Numbered from the stretch's first letter, positions 1 through 7,369 are shown. The stretch is 64,000 nucleotides of DNA from Mycobacterium sp. ST-F2 (GCF_001905655.1 NZ_JMHT01000005.1:62001-126000), one strand, 5' to 3'. The notes: a model not told the origin generated them from the letters alone. A program made the numbers and translations.

Positions 1-140
1 CCGACCGCCACCGATATGAAAGCGAAGGAGACCGCGAAGATCTGAAAGCCGCTGAGGGTCCGTTTCAGTTCCGGTGTGTAGCCGCAGTCGACGCACTCGT
101 CGTCTGCCGCGTCCGGAAGCGCAACACGGTCTGTTGTCAT
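1..140 (-). CDS. APC-family amino acid permease, N-terminal fragment
   Basis: This gene runs off the left edge of the window, so only the first 46 or so residues are visible. The start is the ATG at 138-140 on the minus strand, preceded by a GGAAGG ribosome binding site. The fragment begins with a short acidic cytoplasmic tail and then reads GYTPELKRTLSGFQIFAVSF, which is the typical N-terminus of APC-superfamily amino acid/GABA permeases (a conserved Gly-Tyr-x-Pro-x-Leu-x-Arg followed by the first membrane helix). It would import an amino acid or polyamine across the plasma membrane, but substrate cannot be inferred from this piece. The family call is from recognition of this N-terminal motif only. 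Confidence 0.7.
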   Translation of the reverse strand, partial: MTTDRVALPDAADDECVDCGYTPELKRTLSGFQIFAVSFAFISVAV

Positions 141-361
141 GGCATGGCCCAGCCTTCCGCTACCCCCGTAGTCATAATTGTCGCTTACGTCAATGGGAGA
201 TGTCGGCAGATTGCAGGTGTTGATCCGCGCCGTGATGTTGGGTGGCCAATCCGTGACGAATCTTTGACCGAAATATTGACGCGCCGTACGGATTTCGGCG
301 TTCTGCGGCCCATACCATGACGGTGTTCAACCATGCGGCCAGCGACAAAGGGGTCGGATAC

Positions 362-1159
362 ATGCGGGTGTTTGTGCACGGAGTTCTTGCCGTGGTCGTG
401 GTCGCCACGACCACCACTGGCGGCGCGCTCGGTATCGAGACGGCGGGCATTCGGCTGCCGTTGGGTTCGATCATCGAGTCGACGCAGCCGACGCAGGGCA
501 TTCCGGTCGGCGTCGCGCATCCGATCGTGGTGACGTTCAAACAGCCCATCACCAACCGGGCTGCCGCTGAGCTGGCCCTGGACGTGACGTCTTCGCCCGC
601 CATGTCAGGCAAGTTCGAATGGCTGGACAACAAAGTGGTGCAATGGGTTCCGGATGGTTTCTGGCCTGCGCACAGCACCATCAAGCTGACGGTCGCCGGC
701 CAGCCGATGGCGTTCACCACGGGACCGGCGGTGATCGGCACCGCTCATGTGGGGGCTCACACCTTCACTGTGACGATCGACGGCCAGACTTCACCGGATA
801 TGCCCGCGCCGCATCATCTTCCGCACCTGGGCGAGTCCGGTGTGCTGCTCGCGACCATGGGTCGGCCCGAGTATGAGACGCCGATTGGCAAGTACACCGT
901 TTTGGCGAAAGACCGCAATGTGCTCATGGATTCGAGCAGCGTTGGCATTCCCGTCGATCATCCGGACGGGTACATGACGGAGGTCGAGTTCGCGGTACGC
1001 ATCAGCCGACGCGGACTGTTCGTGCATTCGGCGCCGTGGGCCGTCGAGTCGATGGGCTTCGAGAACGTCAGCCACGGGTGTATTGGTTTGGCGCCCGCGG
1101 GAGCCGAGTGGTACTTCAACACCGTCAACGTCGGCGACCCGGTCATCGTCGAGCCGTAG
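362..1159 (+). CDS. L,D-transpeptidase with Ig-like domain (YkuD family)
   Basis: A secreted or membrane-anchored peptidoglycan cross-linking enzyme of 265 residues. A hydrophobic signal segment occupies residues 8-25. An Ig-like domain follows (about 30-125), then the YkuD catalytic domain with the motif HSAPWAVESMGFENVSHGCI; the Cys of SHGC is the expected nucleophile. Overall layout and length resemble mycobacterial LdtMt1 (Rv0116c type). Odd point: the usual Asn after HGC-x (HGCxN) is Gly here (HGCIG). The start at 362 was chosen because AAAGGGG lies about 8 nt upstream and the signal peptide begins there; an in-frame ATG at 317 would add 15 residues without a clear ribosome site. It is monocistronic and ends before a strong hairpin. 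Confidence 0.88.
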   Translation: MRVFVHGVLAVVVVATTTTGGALGIETAGIRLPLGSIIESTQPTQGIPVGVAHPIVVTFKQPITNRAAAELALDVTSSPAMSGKFEWLDNKVVQWVPDGFWPAHSTIKLTVAGQPMAFTTGPAVIGTAHVGAHTFTVTIDGQTSPDMPAPHHLPHLGESGVLLATMGRPEYETPIGKYTVLAKDRNVLMDSSSVGIPVDHPDGYMTEVEFAVRISRRGLFVHSAPWAVESMGFENVSHGCIGLAPAGAEWYFNTVNVGDPVIVEP

Positions 1160-1193
1160 CCTGCGCCGCAACGTAATTCGCATTGTTGTGCCG

Positions 1194-1256
1194 CGTTGAT
1201 CCTGCGGCTGGGGTGTTCGCTACTCGCACAAGTGCGCCCTCAGTACAGCGTCAACG
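1194..1256. repeat. 63-bp intergenic repeat, copy A
   Basis: This stretch aligns without gaps to 49063-49125 (about 49 of 63 bases identical by eye; the right half, ACTCGCACAA-TGCGCC-TCAGT-CAG-GTCAACG, is nearly identical). It begins CGTTGA and ends TCAACG, so it has terminal inverted repeats. Both copies lie between convergent genes. Nature unknown: perhaps a mobile or terminator-like palindromic repeat. Confidence 0.6.
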
Positions 1257-1267
1257 ACCTCAATGCA

Positions 1268-1302
1268 CGAAGCACCCGAGCCGCGGGGGCTCGGGTGCTT
1301 CG
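1268..1302. terminator. Bidirectional hairpin between convergent genes
   Basis: A perfect 15-bp inverted repeat (arms 1268-1282 and 1288-1302, five-base loop) lies between the transpeptidase stop at 1159 and the end of the next minus-strand gene at 1330. There is no T-run, as is common for mycobacterial terminators. Position between two converging genes supports a terminator for both. Confidence 0.6.
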
Positions 1303-1329
1303 GTGAAAGCGGTTGTGCGGCTTGTTGAT

Positions 1330-1833
1330 CTAGTTCTGCGGGCCCGGCTGGGTCGGCAGGTTGGGGGTCGGGCCGCCGGCGTCGACGGGACGCAGCGTCC
1401 GCGCTTCCTTGCCGTCCGCGATCCCGCCCATGTCCATCGGGATGGCAGCGGGGGCCGCAGCGATCGGGATGGGGGCGCCCAGCGGCAGGCCCGCGGGGAT
1501 GGGAGGCACGATCGGCGGAACCGCTGCCGGCACCGGCGGGACGACCGCGGGAACCGGCGGCACCGCGGCCGGAACCACCGGAGCGGCGGCCAGGGGTCCG
1601 ACGATGCCCGATGACTCCACGGCGGGCGCTGCGCATGGCGCGGCGGCAGCCGCGGCAGCAGCAGCGGCAGGTGCCCCTGCTGCCGGCGCTCCCGCGGTGG
1701 CGCCCGCGTCGCACGCGTATCCGCCAGTCTTGAGTGGGACGGCGGCTGCGGTCGGGCTCACGGCCACGGCAGTCGCGCACACACCGGCGCTGGCAACTAA
1801 TTTCACAGCGATTCGACCAAAGCTGATCATCAC
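1330..1833 (-). CDS. Secreted Ala/Pro-rich protein of unknown function
   Basis: A 167-residue protein with an N-terminal signal peptide (hydrophobic region about residues 8-30, ending in a TAAAVP-type cleavage region) followed by low-complexity sequence: a run of Ala around residues 55-65, then repeated PAAVPP/VPPVPA blocks. Two cysteines near residues 40 and 66 could form a disulfide. The GTG start at 1833 is supported by AAGGAG six bases upstream; an ATG follows directly. No enzymatic motif is visible. Such proteins are common at the mycobacterial envelope, and a structural or interaction role is only a guess. The convergent neighbour is an L,D-transpeptidase, but a functional link is not shown. 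Confidence 0.65.
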   Translation of the reverse strand: MMISFGRIAVKLVASAGVCATAVAVSPTAAAVPLKTGGYACDAGATAGAPAAGAPAAAAAAAAAAPCAAPAVESSGIVGPLAAAPVVPAAVPPVPAVVPPVPAAVPPIVPPIPAGLPLGAPIPIAAAPAAIPMDMGGIADGKEARTLRPVDAGGPTPNLPTQPGPQN

Positions 1834-2085
1834 CGGCGTCTCCTTGAACGTGCCCTTAAATTACTGCGCCGAAAATTTGCGCAGCTGAACCGTAGGGCAC
1901 GGCGAGAGGCTGGGTCCAGACATGTTTTCAATCGGATGCGCGCTCGACATGGGACTGAGCCGCGACCGTGACCGCACCGTTTCAATAGCCTCGAAGTGCT
2001 CACAGAGAGGTCTCGAAAGGCAATCGGGTGGTGCTGGAACCCGTTGTGACGCTAGCAAACTCAGTTGCGTGCCGAGCAAACGGGG

Positions 2086-2301
2086 CTAGTGGGCGGCGTC
2101 GCCGGCCAACAGCCTGGAAAGCTCCTCGTCGGCGCGACGTTCCACCAGCAGCGGGACGAAGTCCCGAATGGTGCTGCCGGCGAACTGTTCGCGCGCGCCT
2201 TCGATGACAGTCGTCACGCGCGCCGGGGGCAGGTCCGCAAACTTGGCTGTCAAACGGCTCTCGATTTCGGTGAACACCTGCGCTTCGGACTTGGCGGACA
2301 T
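2086..2301 (-). CDS. Small three-helix-bundle dimerisation-domain protein
   Basis: A 71-residue cytoplasmic protein. It resembles the small mycobacterial family annotated as three-helix bundle dimerization domain proteins: an amphipathic helix with LTAKFADLPPARV, a second helix TVIEGAREQF, and a third containing the conserved IRDFVPLLVERRADEELSRL stretch. Biochemical role is unknown. The ATG at 2301 follows GAGAAGG; an open frame extends upstream to 2370, but that would read through a 20-bp palindrome at 2321-2340 that looks like a control site, so the short form is preferred. It is transcribed divergently from the NTF2-like gene at 2483. Confidence 0.65.
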   Translation of the reverse strand: MSAKSEAQVFTEIESRLTAKFADLPPARVTTVIEGAREQFAGSTIRDFVPLLVERRADEELSRLLAGDAAH

Positions 2302-2320
2302 GCCTCGATCCTTCTCGGGT

Positions 2321-2340
2321 GCGTTGACAGCTGTCAACGC
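2321..2340. promoter_or_regulatory. Perfect 20-bp palindrome, likely operator
   Basis: GCGTTGACAGCTGTCAACGC is a perfect 20-bp palindrome located 20 bases upstream of the start of the three-helix-bundle gene. It contains a TTGACA -35-like hexamer in each direction. The symmetry fits a homodimeric repressor or activator site; the regulator is not identified in the immediate vicinity. Confidence 0.5.
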
Positions 2341-2482
2341 AGATGGTGCGACGTGTAGGCGAACTAACAATTGAGGCTGCCGTGTGAGCCGCCGGAAATG
2401 CCGCTGATGCTCCTACGGTTGTCAAAGGCGGCGGGCTGCGCAGTCCCGCTCGGCCGCACCCCACCTGACGAGAGGCTCGCCC

Positions 2483-2959
2483 ATGTCCGGCACCCCGGAG
2501 TCCCGACCACCCTTCCCGCCCTTCGACGAAGAGACGGCCCTGGTGAAGGTGCAGGCGGCCGAGGACGCGTGGAACACCCGCGACCCCGAACGGGTCGCGC
2601 TGGCATACACCCCGGACTCCGTGTGGCGGAACCGCGACACGTTCGTGACGGGACGCGCCGAGATCGTCGAGTTCCTGACGGCCAAGTGGGAACGCGAACT
2701 CGACTACGTGCTCCGCAAGAGCCTGTGGGGCTTCCGGGGGAACCGCATGGCGGTCCGCTTCCAATACGAATGGCACGACCACGGTGGGCAGTGGTGGCGC
2801 AGCTACGGCAACGAACTGTGGGAGTTCGACGACAACGGGCTCATGCGTCGGCGGGAAGCCAGCATCAACGATCTGCAGATCACCGAGTCGGAGCGCCGGT
2901 GGTTCGGCGTGCGGCCCGAGTCGGAACGTGGTCGGGGACATGACATCCCGTTGCAGTAG
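2483..2959 (+). CDS. DUF1348 / NTF2-like (SnoaL-fold) protein
   Basis: A 158-residue cytoplasmic protein recognisable as the DUF1348 family: [32 protein letters not shown] followed by a glutamate-rich helix, [14 protein letters not shown], and the conserved [29 protein letters not shown] strand region. The fold is the NTF2-like alpha+beta cone, which often binds a small ligand; a function for this family is not established. The ATG at 2483 is the first in a clean frame. It stands alone, and its stop lies directly next to the stop of the convergent TetR gene. Confidence 0.82.
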   Translation: MSGTPESRPPFPPFDEETALVKVQAAEDAWNTRDPERVALAYTPDSVWRNRDTFVTGRAEIVEFLTAKWERELDYVLRKSLWGFRGNRMAVRFQYEWHDHGGQWWRSYGNELWEFDDNGLMRRREASINDLQITESERRWFGVRPESERGRGHDIPLQ

Positions 2960-3562
2960 TCACCGGTTTCGCAGCGCACGGATGCTCTCGTCGAGGGCGG
3001 CCTCGAGATAAGTCAGGTCGCCGGTGGCCAGCATGATCCCGACGCCGCCCTGGATGCCGGCCAGCAGTGCGGCTGCCGCGCGCGTGGGGTCGACGGTCGG
3101 GGCGATCTTGTCCTGCTGCTGCATTGCCACGATGCCGGCGGCGATGGCACCCCGCCACGAGTCGATCAGTTCGGTGGTGACGGCCTGTGCGCCCGTGCTG
3201 GTGCGGCCGATCTCGGACATCAACACCGCGATCGGGCAGTTCTGCCCCTGTCGCCGGTAGCGCTCGACCACGACATCCCGCCAGCGCTGCCAGGCGGCCC
3301 ATGAAGTGAGCGAGCTGAGGTGGGGCTGCTGGTCGTCGAGGACCCGCTGTGATTCGAGGGTGGCGACGGCGAGCAGCAACTGCTCTTTGCCGCGGGGGAA
3401 GTAGTGGAAAATCTGGCTTTTCGAGGTTTGGGTCCGCGCCATCACGTCTTCGATGGTGGTCATCGCGACACCGCGGTCCCGGATCTCGGCTGCGGCACCA
3501 TCGATGATGCGGGCGCGGGTGGCTCGTCCCTTGGCCGTCAGTTTCTGGACTTGCAGGTCCAT
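2960..3562 (-). CDS. TetR/AcrR-family transcriptional regulator
   Basis: A 200-residue repressor. The N-terminal helix-turn-helix reads RIIDGAAAEIRDRGVAMTTI followed by MARTQTSKSQIFHYFPRGKE (about residues 17-62); the C-terminal half is a helical ligand domain. It is divergent from an SDR gene at 3588, and a perfect palindrome at 3581-3596 lies between and over the two starts, so it probably represses the SDR and itself. Two starts are possible: ATG 3562 (weak GGAAAA site) or ATG 3589 inside the palindrome, which adds nine residues beginning Met-Ser-Pro. The shorter form is listed because it leaves the operator untranslated. The ligand is unknown. Confidence 0.85.
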   Translation of the reverse strand: MDLQVQKLTAKGRATRARIIDGAAAEIRDRGVAMTTIEDVMARTQTSKSQIFHYFPRGKEQLLLAVATLESQRVLDDQQPHLSSLTSWAAWQRWRDVVVERYRRQGQNCPIAVLMSEIGRTSTGAQAVTTELIDSWRGAIAAGIVAMQQQDKIAPTVDPTRAAAALLAGIQGGVGIMLATGDLTYLEAALDESIRALRNR

Positions 3563-3580
3563 TTTTTCCGACGAATCATG

Positions 3581-3596
3581 TGGACTCATGAGTCCA
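3581..3596. promoter_or_regulatory. TetR operator palindrome spanning both divergent starts
   Basis: TGGACTCATGAGTCCA is a perfect 16-bp palindrome. It contains the ATG of the SDR gene (3588-3590, plus strand) and a possible ATG of the TetR gene (3589-3587, minus strand); both strands read ATG-AGT-CCA. TGGACT..AGTCCA half sites are typical of TetR-family operators. Confidence 0.65.
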
Positions 3597-4352
3597 AAAG
3601 ATACGCGATTGTCCGGCCGCACAGCACTTGTCACAGGTTCAACCGGAGGTCTGGGGATGGCCATCGCACGCAGGCTGGCCGACGACGGAGCCCATGTTGT
3701 GGTCAGCGGACGGAATGCGGAGCGCGGCACCGCGCTGGTGACCGCGATCCGCGCTTCTGGTGCCGAGGCGTCGTTCGTCGCAGCAGACCTGGCGGGTGGC
3801 GACGGTGCGATCCGTGCCCTCGCCGAACAAGCCACGGAGGCGGTGGGCGGACGGCTCGACATCCTGGTGAACAACGCCGCCACGCTGCTGATGCCGACCC
3901 CGACCGGTGAGGTCTCCCCGTCGGTGCTGCGAGAAGCGTTCGAGGTCAACGTCTTTGCCCCGTTCCTGCTCACGGGGGTGATCGCCCCCGAGATGGTGCG
4001 TGGTGGTGGCGGCGCCGTGGTGAACATCGGATCGATCACCGGACTGCGAGGGGCGAGCGGCTCGGCGATCTACAACTCCAACAAGGCGGCCATCCACTCG
4101 CTCACGGCGTCCTGGGCTGATGAGTACGGCCCGTTCGGGGTTCGGGTCAACGCAGTGGCTCCCGGACCGATCGCGACCGAGCGTCAACAGGAGTTCGAAG
4201 AACACATCAAACCGGTACTGGACCGGTTACCGTCACGGCGGATGAGTACGCCGGCGGAAGTCGCCGCAGCTGTCGCGTTCCTGGTCAGTGATGACGCGGC
4301 CAACATCCACGGCGCCATCCTCAGCGTGGACGGCGGCTGGGCGGCGGTCTGA
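3588..4352 (+). CDS. Short-chain dehydrogenase/reductase (SDR)
   Basis: A 254-residue classical SDR. The Rossmann nucleotide site TGSTGGLG is at residues 16-23, the NNA motif at LVNNAA near 90, and the catalytic Ser ... Tyr-x-x-x-Lys is seen as GSIT ... YNSNK. The C-terminus GAILSVDGGW is typical of FabG-like reductases. Basic Arg after beta-2 (VSGRNAERG) suggests NADPH use. The ATG lies within the palindromic site shared with the divergent TetR regulator, with no visible Shine-Dalgarno, so the transcript may be leaderless. It is presumably a TetR-controlled detoxification or catabolic reductase; substrate unknown. Confidence 0.88.
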   Translation: MSPKDTRLSGRTALVTGSTGGLGMAIARRLADDGAHVVVSGRNAERGTALVTAIRASGAEASFVAADLAGGDGAIRALAEQATEAVGGRLDILVNNAATLLMPTPTGEVSPSVLREAFEVNVFAPFLLTGVIAPEMVRGGGGAVVNIGSITGLRGASGSAIYNSNKAAIHSLTASWADEYGPFGVRVNAVAPGPIATERQQEFEEHIKPVLDRLPSRRMSTPAEVAAAVAFLVSDDAANIHGAILSVDGGWAAV

Positions 4353-4360
4353 ACCGATGC

Positions 4361-4377
4361 CATCTCCAAAGGAGATG
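4361..4377. terminator. Short hairpin after SDR gene
   Basis: CATCTCC-AAA-GGAGATG forms a perfect 7-bp stem nine bases after the SDR stop. No T-run follows. It may be a weak terminator or an operator for the next gene. Confidence 0.3.
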
Positions 4378-4433
4378 TTGCCTATCGCCATCTGTTATTG
4401 GACATGATGTGTGAGAGCGGGTGAGATGGTGCC

Positions 4434-5459
4434 GTGACCGGTGTGAGCAGAAGGCAGTTCGGCTTGATGGCGACCGCGGCAGTCGGCGCGGCGTCGTTGG
4501 CGGCGTGCGGATCGTCGTCAGAGCCGTCTGCTCCGCAGAAGCCGACGCCGCCGCCCGCGCCCGAGCACAACCTGAACGCGGTGAAGCAGATTCGGGCCGG
4601 CGACCTCGACGTCGGCTACGTCGAGGCCGGGCCGGCGGACGGCAAACCGGTGATCCTGCTGCACGGCTGGCCGTACGACATCCACAGCTACGCAGATGTT
4701 TCCGCGCTCCTGGCCGACCAGGGATTCCGGGTGATCGTGCCGTATCTCCGGGGCTTCGGATCAACCCGTTTCCTGGCCGCCACGACGATCCGGAACGGTC
4801 AGCAGGCGGCGCTGGCCGCGGACGTCATCGCTTTCATGGACGCCCTCAACATCCAGCGGGCGATCCTCGGTGGTTTCGACTGGGGCGGGCGCACGGCGAA
4901 TGCCGTTGCGGCACTGTGGCCGCAGCGGGTGGCGGGTCTGGTGGCGGTCAGCGGGTACATCCTGGTCAATCGCGCTGCCAACCTCCAGCCGTTGGAGCCG
5001 AATGCCGAGTTGGGCTGGTGGTACCAGTACTACTTTGCGACGCCGCGCGGTGAACTCGGCTATCGGAAGAACACCAAGGAGTTCAACCGGCTGATCTGGG
5101 AGAAGGCGTCGCCGCTCTGGCACTTCACCGATGCGACCTACGGGCTGAGTGCCGCCGCGTTCGACAACCCCGACCATGTCGCCATCGTGATCCACAACTA
5201 CCGGTGGCGCCTGAGCCTCGCGGAGGGTGAAAGCCGTTACGACGCAGACGAACAACACCTGCAGGCCAGGCCGCCGATCCGCGTCCCCACCATCACCATC
5301 GGCAGTGACTTCGACGGTGCGGCGAAGGACGGTGCCGGATACCGCTCGATGTACACCGCGGCATATGAACACCGGGTTCTCGACGGCATCGGCCACAACG
5401 TCCCTCAGGAGGCGCCCGCGCTATTCGCGAACGCCATCATCGACGTCAGCCGGATGTAG
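4434..5459 (+). CDS. Lipoprotein alpha/beta hydrolase of epoxide-hydrolase type
   Basis: A 341-residue exported hydrolase. The N-terminus SRRQFGLMATAAVGAASLAAC combines a twin-arginine-like motif with a lipobox (LAAC), so it is likely a Tat-exported lipoprotein. The mature part is an alpha/beta hydrolase: oxyanion motif HGWP near residue 76, nucleophile elbow GGFDWGG near 145 with Asp instead of Ser, and a late His in GIGHNVPQ. Asp nucleophile plus HGWP points to epoxide hydrolase or haloalkane-dehalogenase-like chemistry rather than an esterase. Start is GTG at 4434. It follows the TetR-controlled SDR and may share a stress or xenobiotic role, but this is inference. Confidence 0.83.
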   Translation: MTGVSRRQFGLMATAAVGAASLAACGSSSEPSAPQKPTPPPAPEHNLNAVKQIRAGDLDVGYVEAGPADGKPVILLHGWPYDIHSYADVSALLADQGFRVIVPYLRGFGSTRFLAATTIRNGQQAALAADVIAFMDALNIQRAILGGFDWGGRTANAVAALWPQRVAGLVAVSGYILVNRAANLQPLEPNAELGWWYQYYFATPRGELGYRKNTKEFNRLIWEKASPLWHFTDATYGLSAAAFDNPDHVAIVIHNYRWRLSLAEGESRYDADEQHLQARPPIRVPTITIGSDFDGAAKDGAGYRSMYTAAYEHRVLDGIGHNVPQEAPALFANAIIDVSRM

Positions 5460-5471
5460 TCCGGCCGGCGG

Positions 5472-6611
5472 CTATTTGGCCAGGCTCCGGCTGATCACCA
5501 GCCGCTGAATCTGGTTGGTGCCCTCGAAGATCTGCATGATCTTGGCCTCGCGCATGAAGCGTTCCACGCGGTAGTCGCGGGTGTAGCCGGCGCCGCCGAA
5601 AACCTGGACGGCGTCGGTGGTGACCTTCATGGCCGCGTCGGTGGCGACCAGTTTGGCCACGGAGGCGTTGCGCGAGTAGGGCAGGCCGGCATCACGGCGG
5701 CGCGCGGCGTCGAGGTAGGTGGCCCGTGCCGAATCGACGGCGGCGGCCATGTCGGCCAGCAGGAAGCCGAGCCCCTGGTGGTCGATGATCTTGCGGCCGA
5801 ACGTCGTTCGCTCCTGGGCGTACGCCACGGCCTGGTCCAGTGCGGACTGGGCCAGGCCGACGGCCACGGCGGCGACACCGAGCCGGCCGGCGTCGAGCGC
5901 GCTGAAGGCAATCGGCAGACCCTGGCCTTCGGCGCCGATCAGACGTTCGGTAGGGAGGAACGCACCGTCGTAGTGCGCCGACGTGGTGGGCACCGCGTGC
6001 AGGCCCATCTTCTCTTCGGGCCGCCCGAACGTCAGCCCCTCGGTGTCGGAGGGCACCAGGAAACACGAAACACCTTGGGAACCTTCGCCGGTACGCGCGA
6101 ACAGGGTGTAGAAATCGGCGAGTCCGCCGTGGGTGATCCATGCCTTCGAACCGGTGATGCGGTAGCCGTCGTCGGCAGGCACGGCCTTGCAGGCCAGCGC
6201 CGCGGCATCGGAACCGGCTTGCGGCTCGGACAGGCTGTAGGCGCCGATCAGGTTGCCGCTCAGCATCTCTGGGAGCCAGCGCTGCCGCTGCTCGTCGGTG
6301 CCGAACGTCATCAGCGGATGGCACGACAGGCTGTGCACGCTGACCGCGATGGCCACCGACGCCCAGCGGGCGCCGAGTTCTTCGAGCACCTGGAGGTAGA
6401 CCTCATACGGCTGGCCGCCGCCGCCCCACTCTTCGGGATACGCCAGGCTCAGCAGCCCGGCCTCGCCGAGGGTGGCGAAGACCCCGTCGGGGTACGTCTC
6501 GTCCTTCTCGTGCTGGTCGACGATGGGGTCGAGCACCTTGTCGGCGATGTCGCGGGTCAGCTCGATCAGCGCGTGGGCTTCGTCATTGGGCAAGAGGCGA
6601 TCAACGGGCAC
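5472..6611 (-). CDS. Acyl-CoA dehydrogenase
   Basis: A 379-residue FAD enzyme with the full three-domain acyl-CoA dehydrogenase fold. Landmarks are AYSLSEPQAGSDAAA (flavin/substrate site, about residue 125), the middle beta domain with WITHGGLADFYTLF, and the C-terminal signatures QVFGGAGYTRDYRVERFMREAK and IFEGTNQIQRLVISR, where the Glu of IFEGT is the usual catalytic base. It oxidises an acyl-CoA to the 2-enoyl-CoA, passing electrons to ETF. The GTG start at 6611 has GTGGAG five bases upstream. A divergent TetR gene at 6705 and four AGTACT boxes between them indicate control by that regulator. Chain specificity is unknown. Confidence 0.92.
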   Translation of the reverse strand: MPVDRLLPNDEAHALIELTRDIADKVLDPIVDQHEKDETYPDGVFATLGEAGLLSLAYPEEWGGGGQPYEVYLQVLEELGARWASVAIAVSVHSLSCHPLMTFGTDEQRQRWLPEMLSGNLIGAYSLSEPQAGSDAAALACKAVPADDGYRITGSKAWITHGGLADFYTLFARTGEGSQGVSCFLVPSDTEGLTFGRPEEKMGLHAVPTTSAHYDGAFLPTERLIGAEGQGLPIAFSALDAGRLGVAAVAVGLAQSALDQAVAYAQERTTFGRKIIDHQGLGFLLADMAAAVDSARATYLDAARRRDAGLPYSRNASVAKLVATDAAMKVTTDAVQVFGGAGYTRDYRVERFMREAKIMQIFEGTNQIQRLVISRSLAK

Positions 6612-6635
6612 CGGAACTCCACTAATACGTCGAAC

Positions 6636-6696
6636 AGTACTGAATTACTTCACAGAGTACTGGTTTGGTAGTACTGAGTAAAGGGTCCGCAGTACT
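6636..6696. promoter_or_regulatory. Four AGTACT operator boxes
   Basis: AGTACT occurs at 6636-6641, 6656-6661, 6670-6675 and 6691-6696 within 61 bases between the divergent acyl-CoA dehydrogenase and TetR genes. The core is itself palindromic. The last copy overlaps a TACTAT -10 hexamer (6693-6698) that sits six bases before the TetR GTG, so binding there should block the regulator's own leaderless promoter. Confidence 0.6.
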
Positions 6697-6704
6697 ATGC
6701 CGGT

Positions 6705-7289
6705 GTGAGCGCGCGCACGTCCCCGGACTTCGGCACCCGTCGACGCACCGAGCTGTTCGATGCCCTCATCGCGTTGTTTCTCGACGAGGGCTTCGCGCAC
6801 CTCACGCTCGACGACATCGCCGGGCGGCTGCGCTGTTCGAAGTCGACGCTGTACACGCTGGCCGGCAGTAAGGAGCAGCTGGTCCGCGCCGCGACGGTGC
6901 AGTTCTTCCGGCAGGCCACCGATGAGGTCGAGCAGCTGGTGGCCGGAGTCGAGGGGCCCCGCGCCCGGATCACGGCCTACCTGTCGGCGGTGGGGACGGT
7001 GCTGGACGCCGCGTCGGATCAGTTCATGGTGGACTTGGACGCCTTTGCCCCGGCCCGCAGTGTTTATGAGAAGAACACCCAGATCGCTGCTCGCCGGGTG
7101 CAGGAGATGATTGCCGACGGGGTCGAGAGCGGTGAATTCCGTGATGTCCATGCGGCTTTCGCTGCCGATCTGGCGTCGACCATGATGGTGCGCATCCAGC
7201 AGCGCCGGGTCCGCGAGAGTACCGGACTCGACGACGCCAGCGCATATCGCGAGCTTGCGGCCATCCTCACGGCGGGGATCAATGCCTGA
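6705..7289 (+). CDS. TetR-family regulator, divergent from acyl-CoA dehydrogenase
   Basis: A 194-residue regulator. The N-terminal DNA-binding domain has FDALIALFLDEGFAHLTLDDIAGRLRCSKSTLY (about residues 16-50); the following helices form the ligand and dimer domain. The GTG start at 6705 is preceded six bases upstream by TACTAT, which implies a leaderless mRNA. Repeated AGTACT boxes in the shared promoter suggest it represses the acyl-CoA dehydrogenase and itself, with a fatty acyl-CoA or related metabolite as a likely inducer; the ligand is inference from the neighbour. Confidence 0.87.
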   Translation: MSARTSPDFGTRRRTELFDALIALFLDEGFAHLTLDDIAGRLRCSKSTLYTLAGSKEQLVRAATVQFFRQATDEVEQLVAGVEGPRARITAYLSAVGTVLDAASDQFMVDLDAFAPARSVYEKNTQIAARRVQEMIADGVESGEFRDVHAAFAADLASTMMVRIQQRRVRESTGLDDASAYRELAAILTAGINA

Positions 7290-7369
7290 GCAGGTGGCCT
7301 GACGTCACCGCCCGACATCGTGTTTGTTGCAACTCGATAAGCACGCCCCAATGGCCCCATCAAGATCAG

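Noticed and set aside
1361..1888. Long plus-strand frame of Gly/Ala-rich protein
   Set aside because: It is the reverse strand of the Ala/Pro-rich secreted protein gene; no ribosome site, and the minus frame has a signal peptide and Shine-Dalgarno.
1861..2079. 72-codon minus-strand frame in the gap upstream of the secreted protein
   Set aside because: No ribosome site, no recognisable features, composition typical of random high-GC frame. The 1834-2085 gap shows nothing clear.
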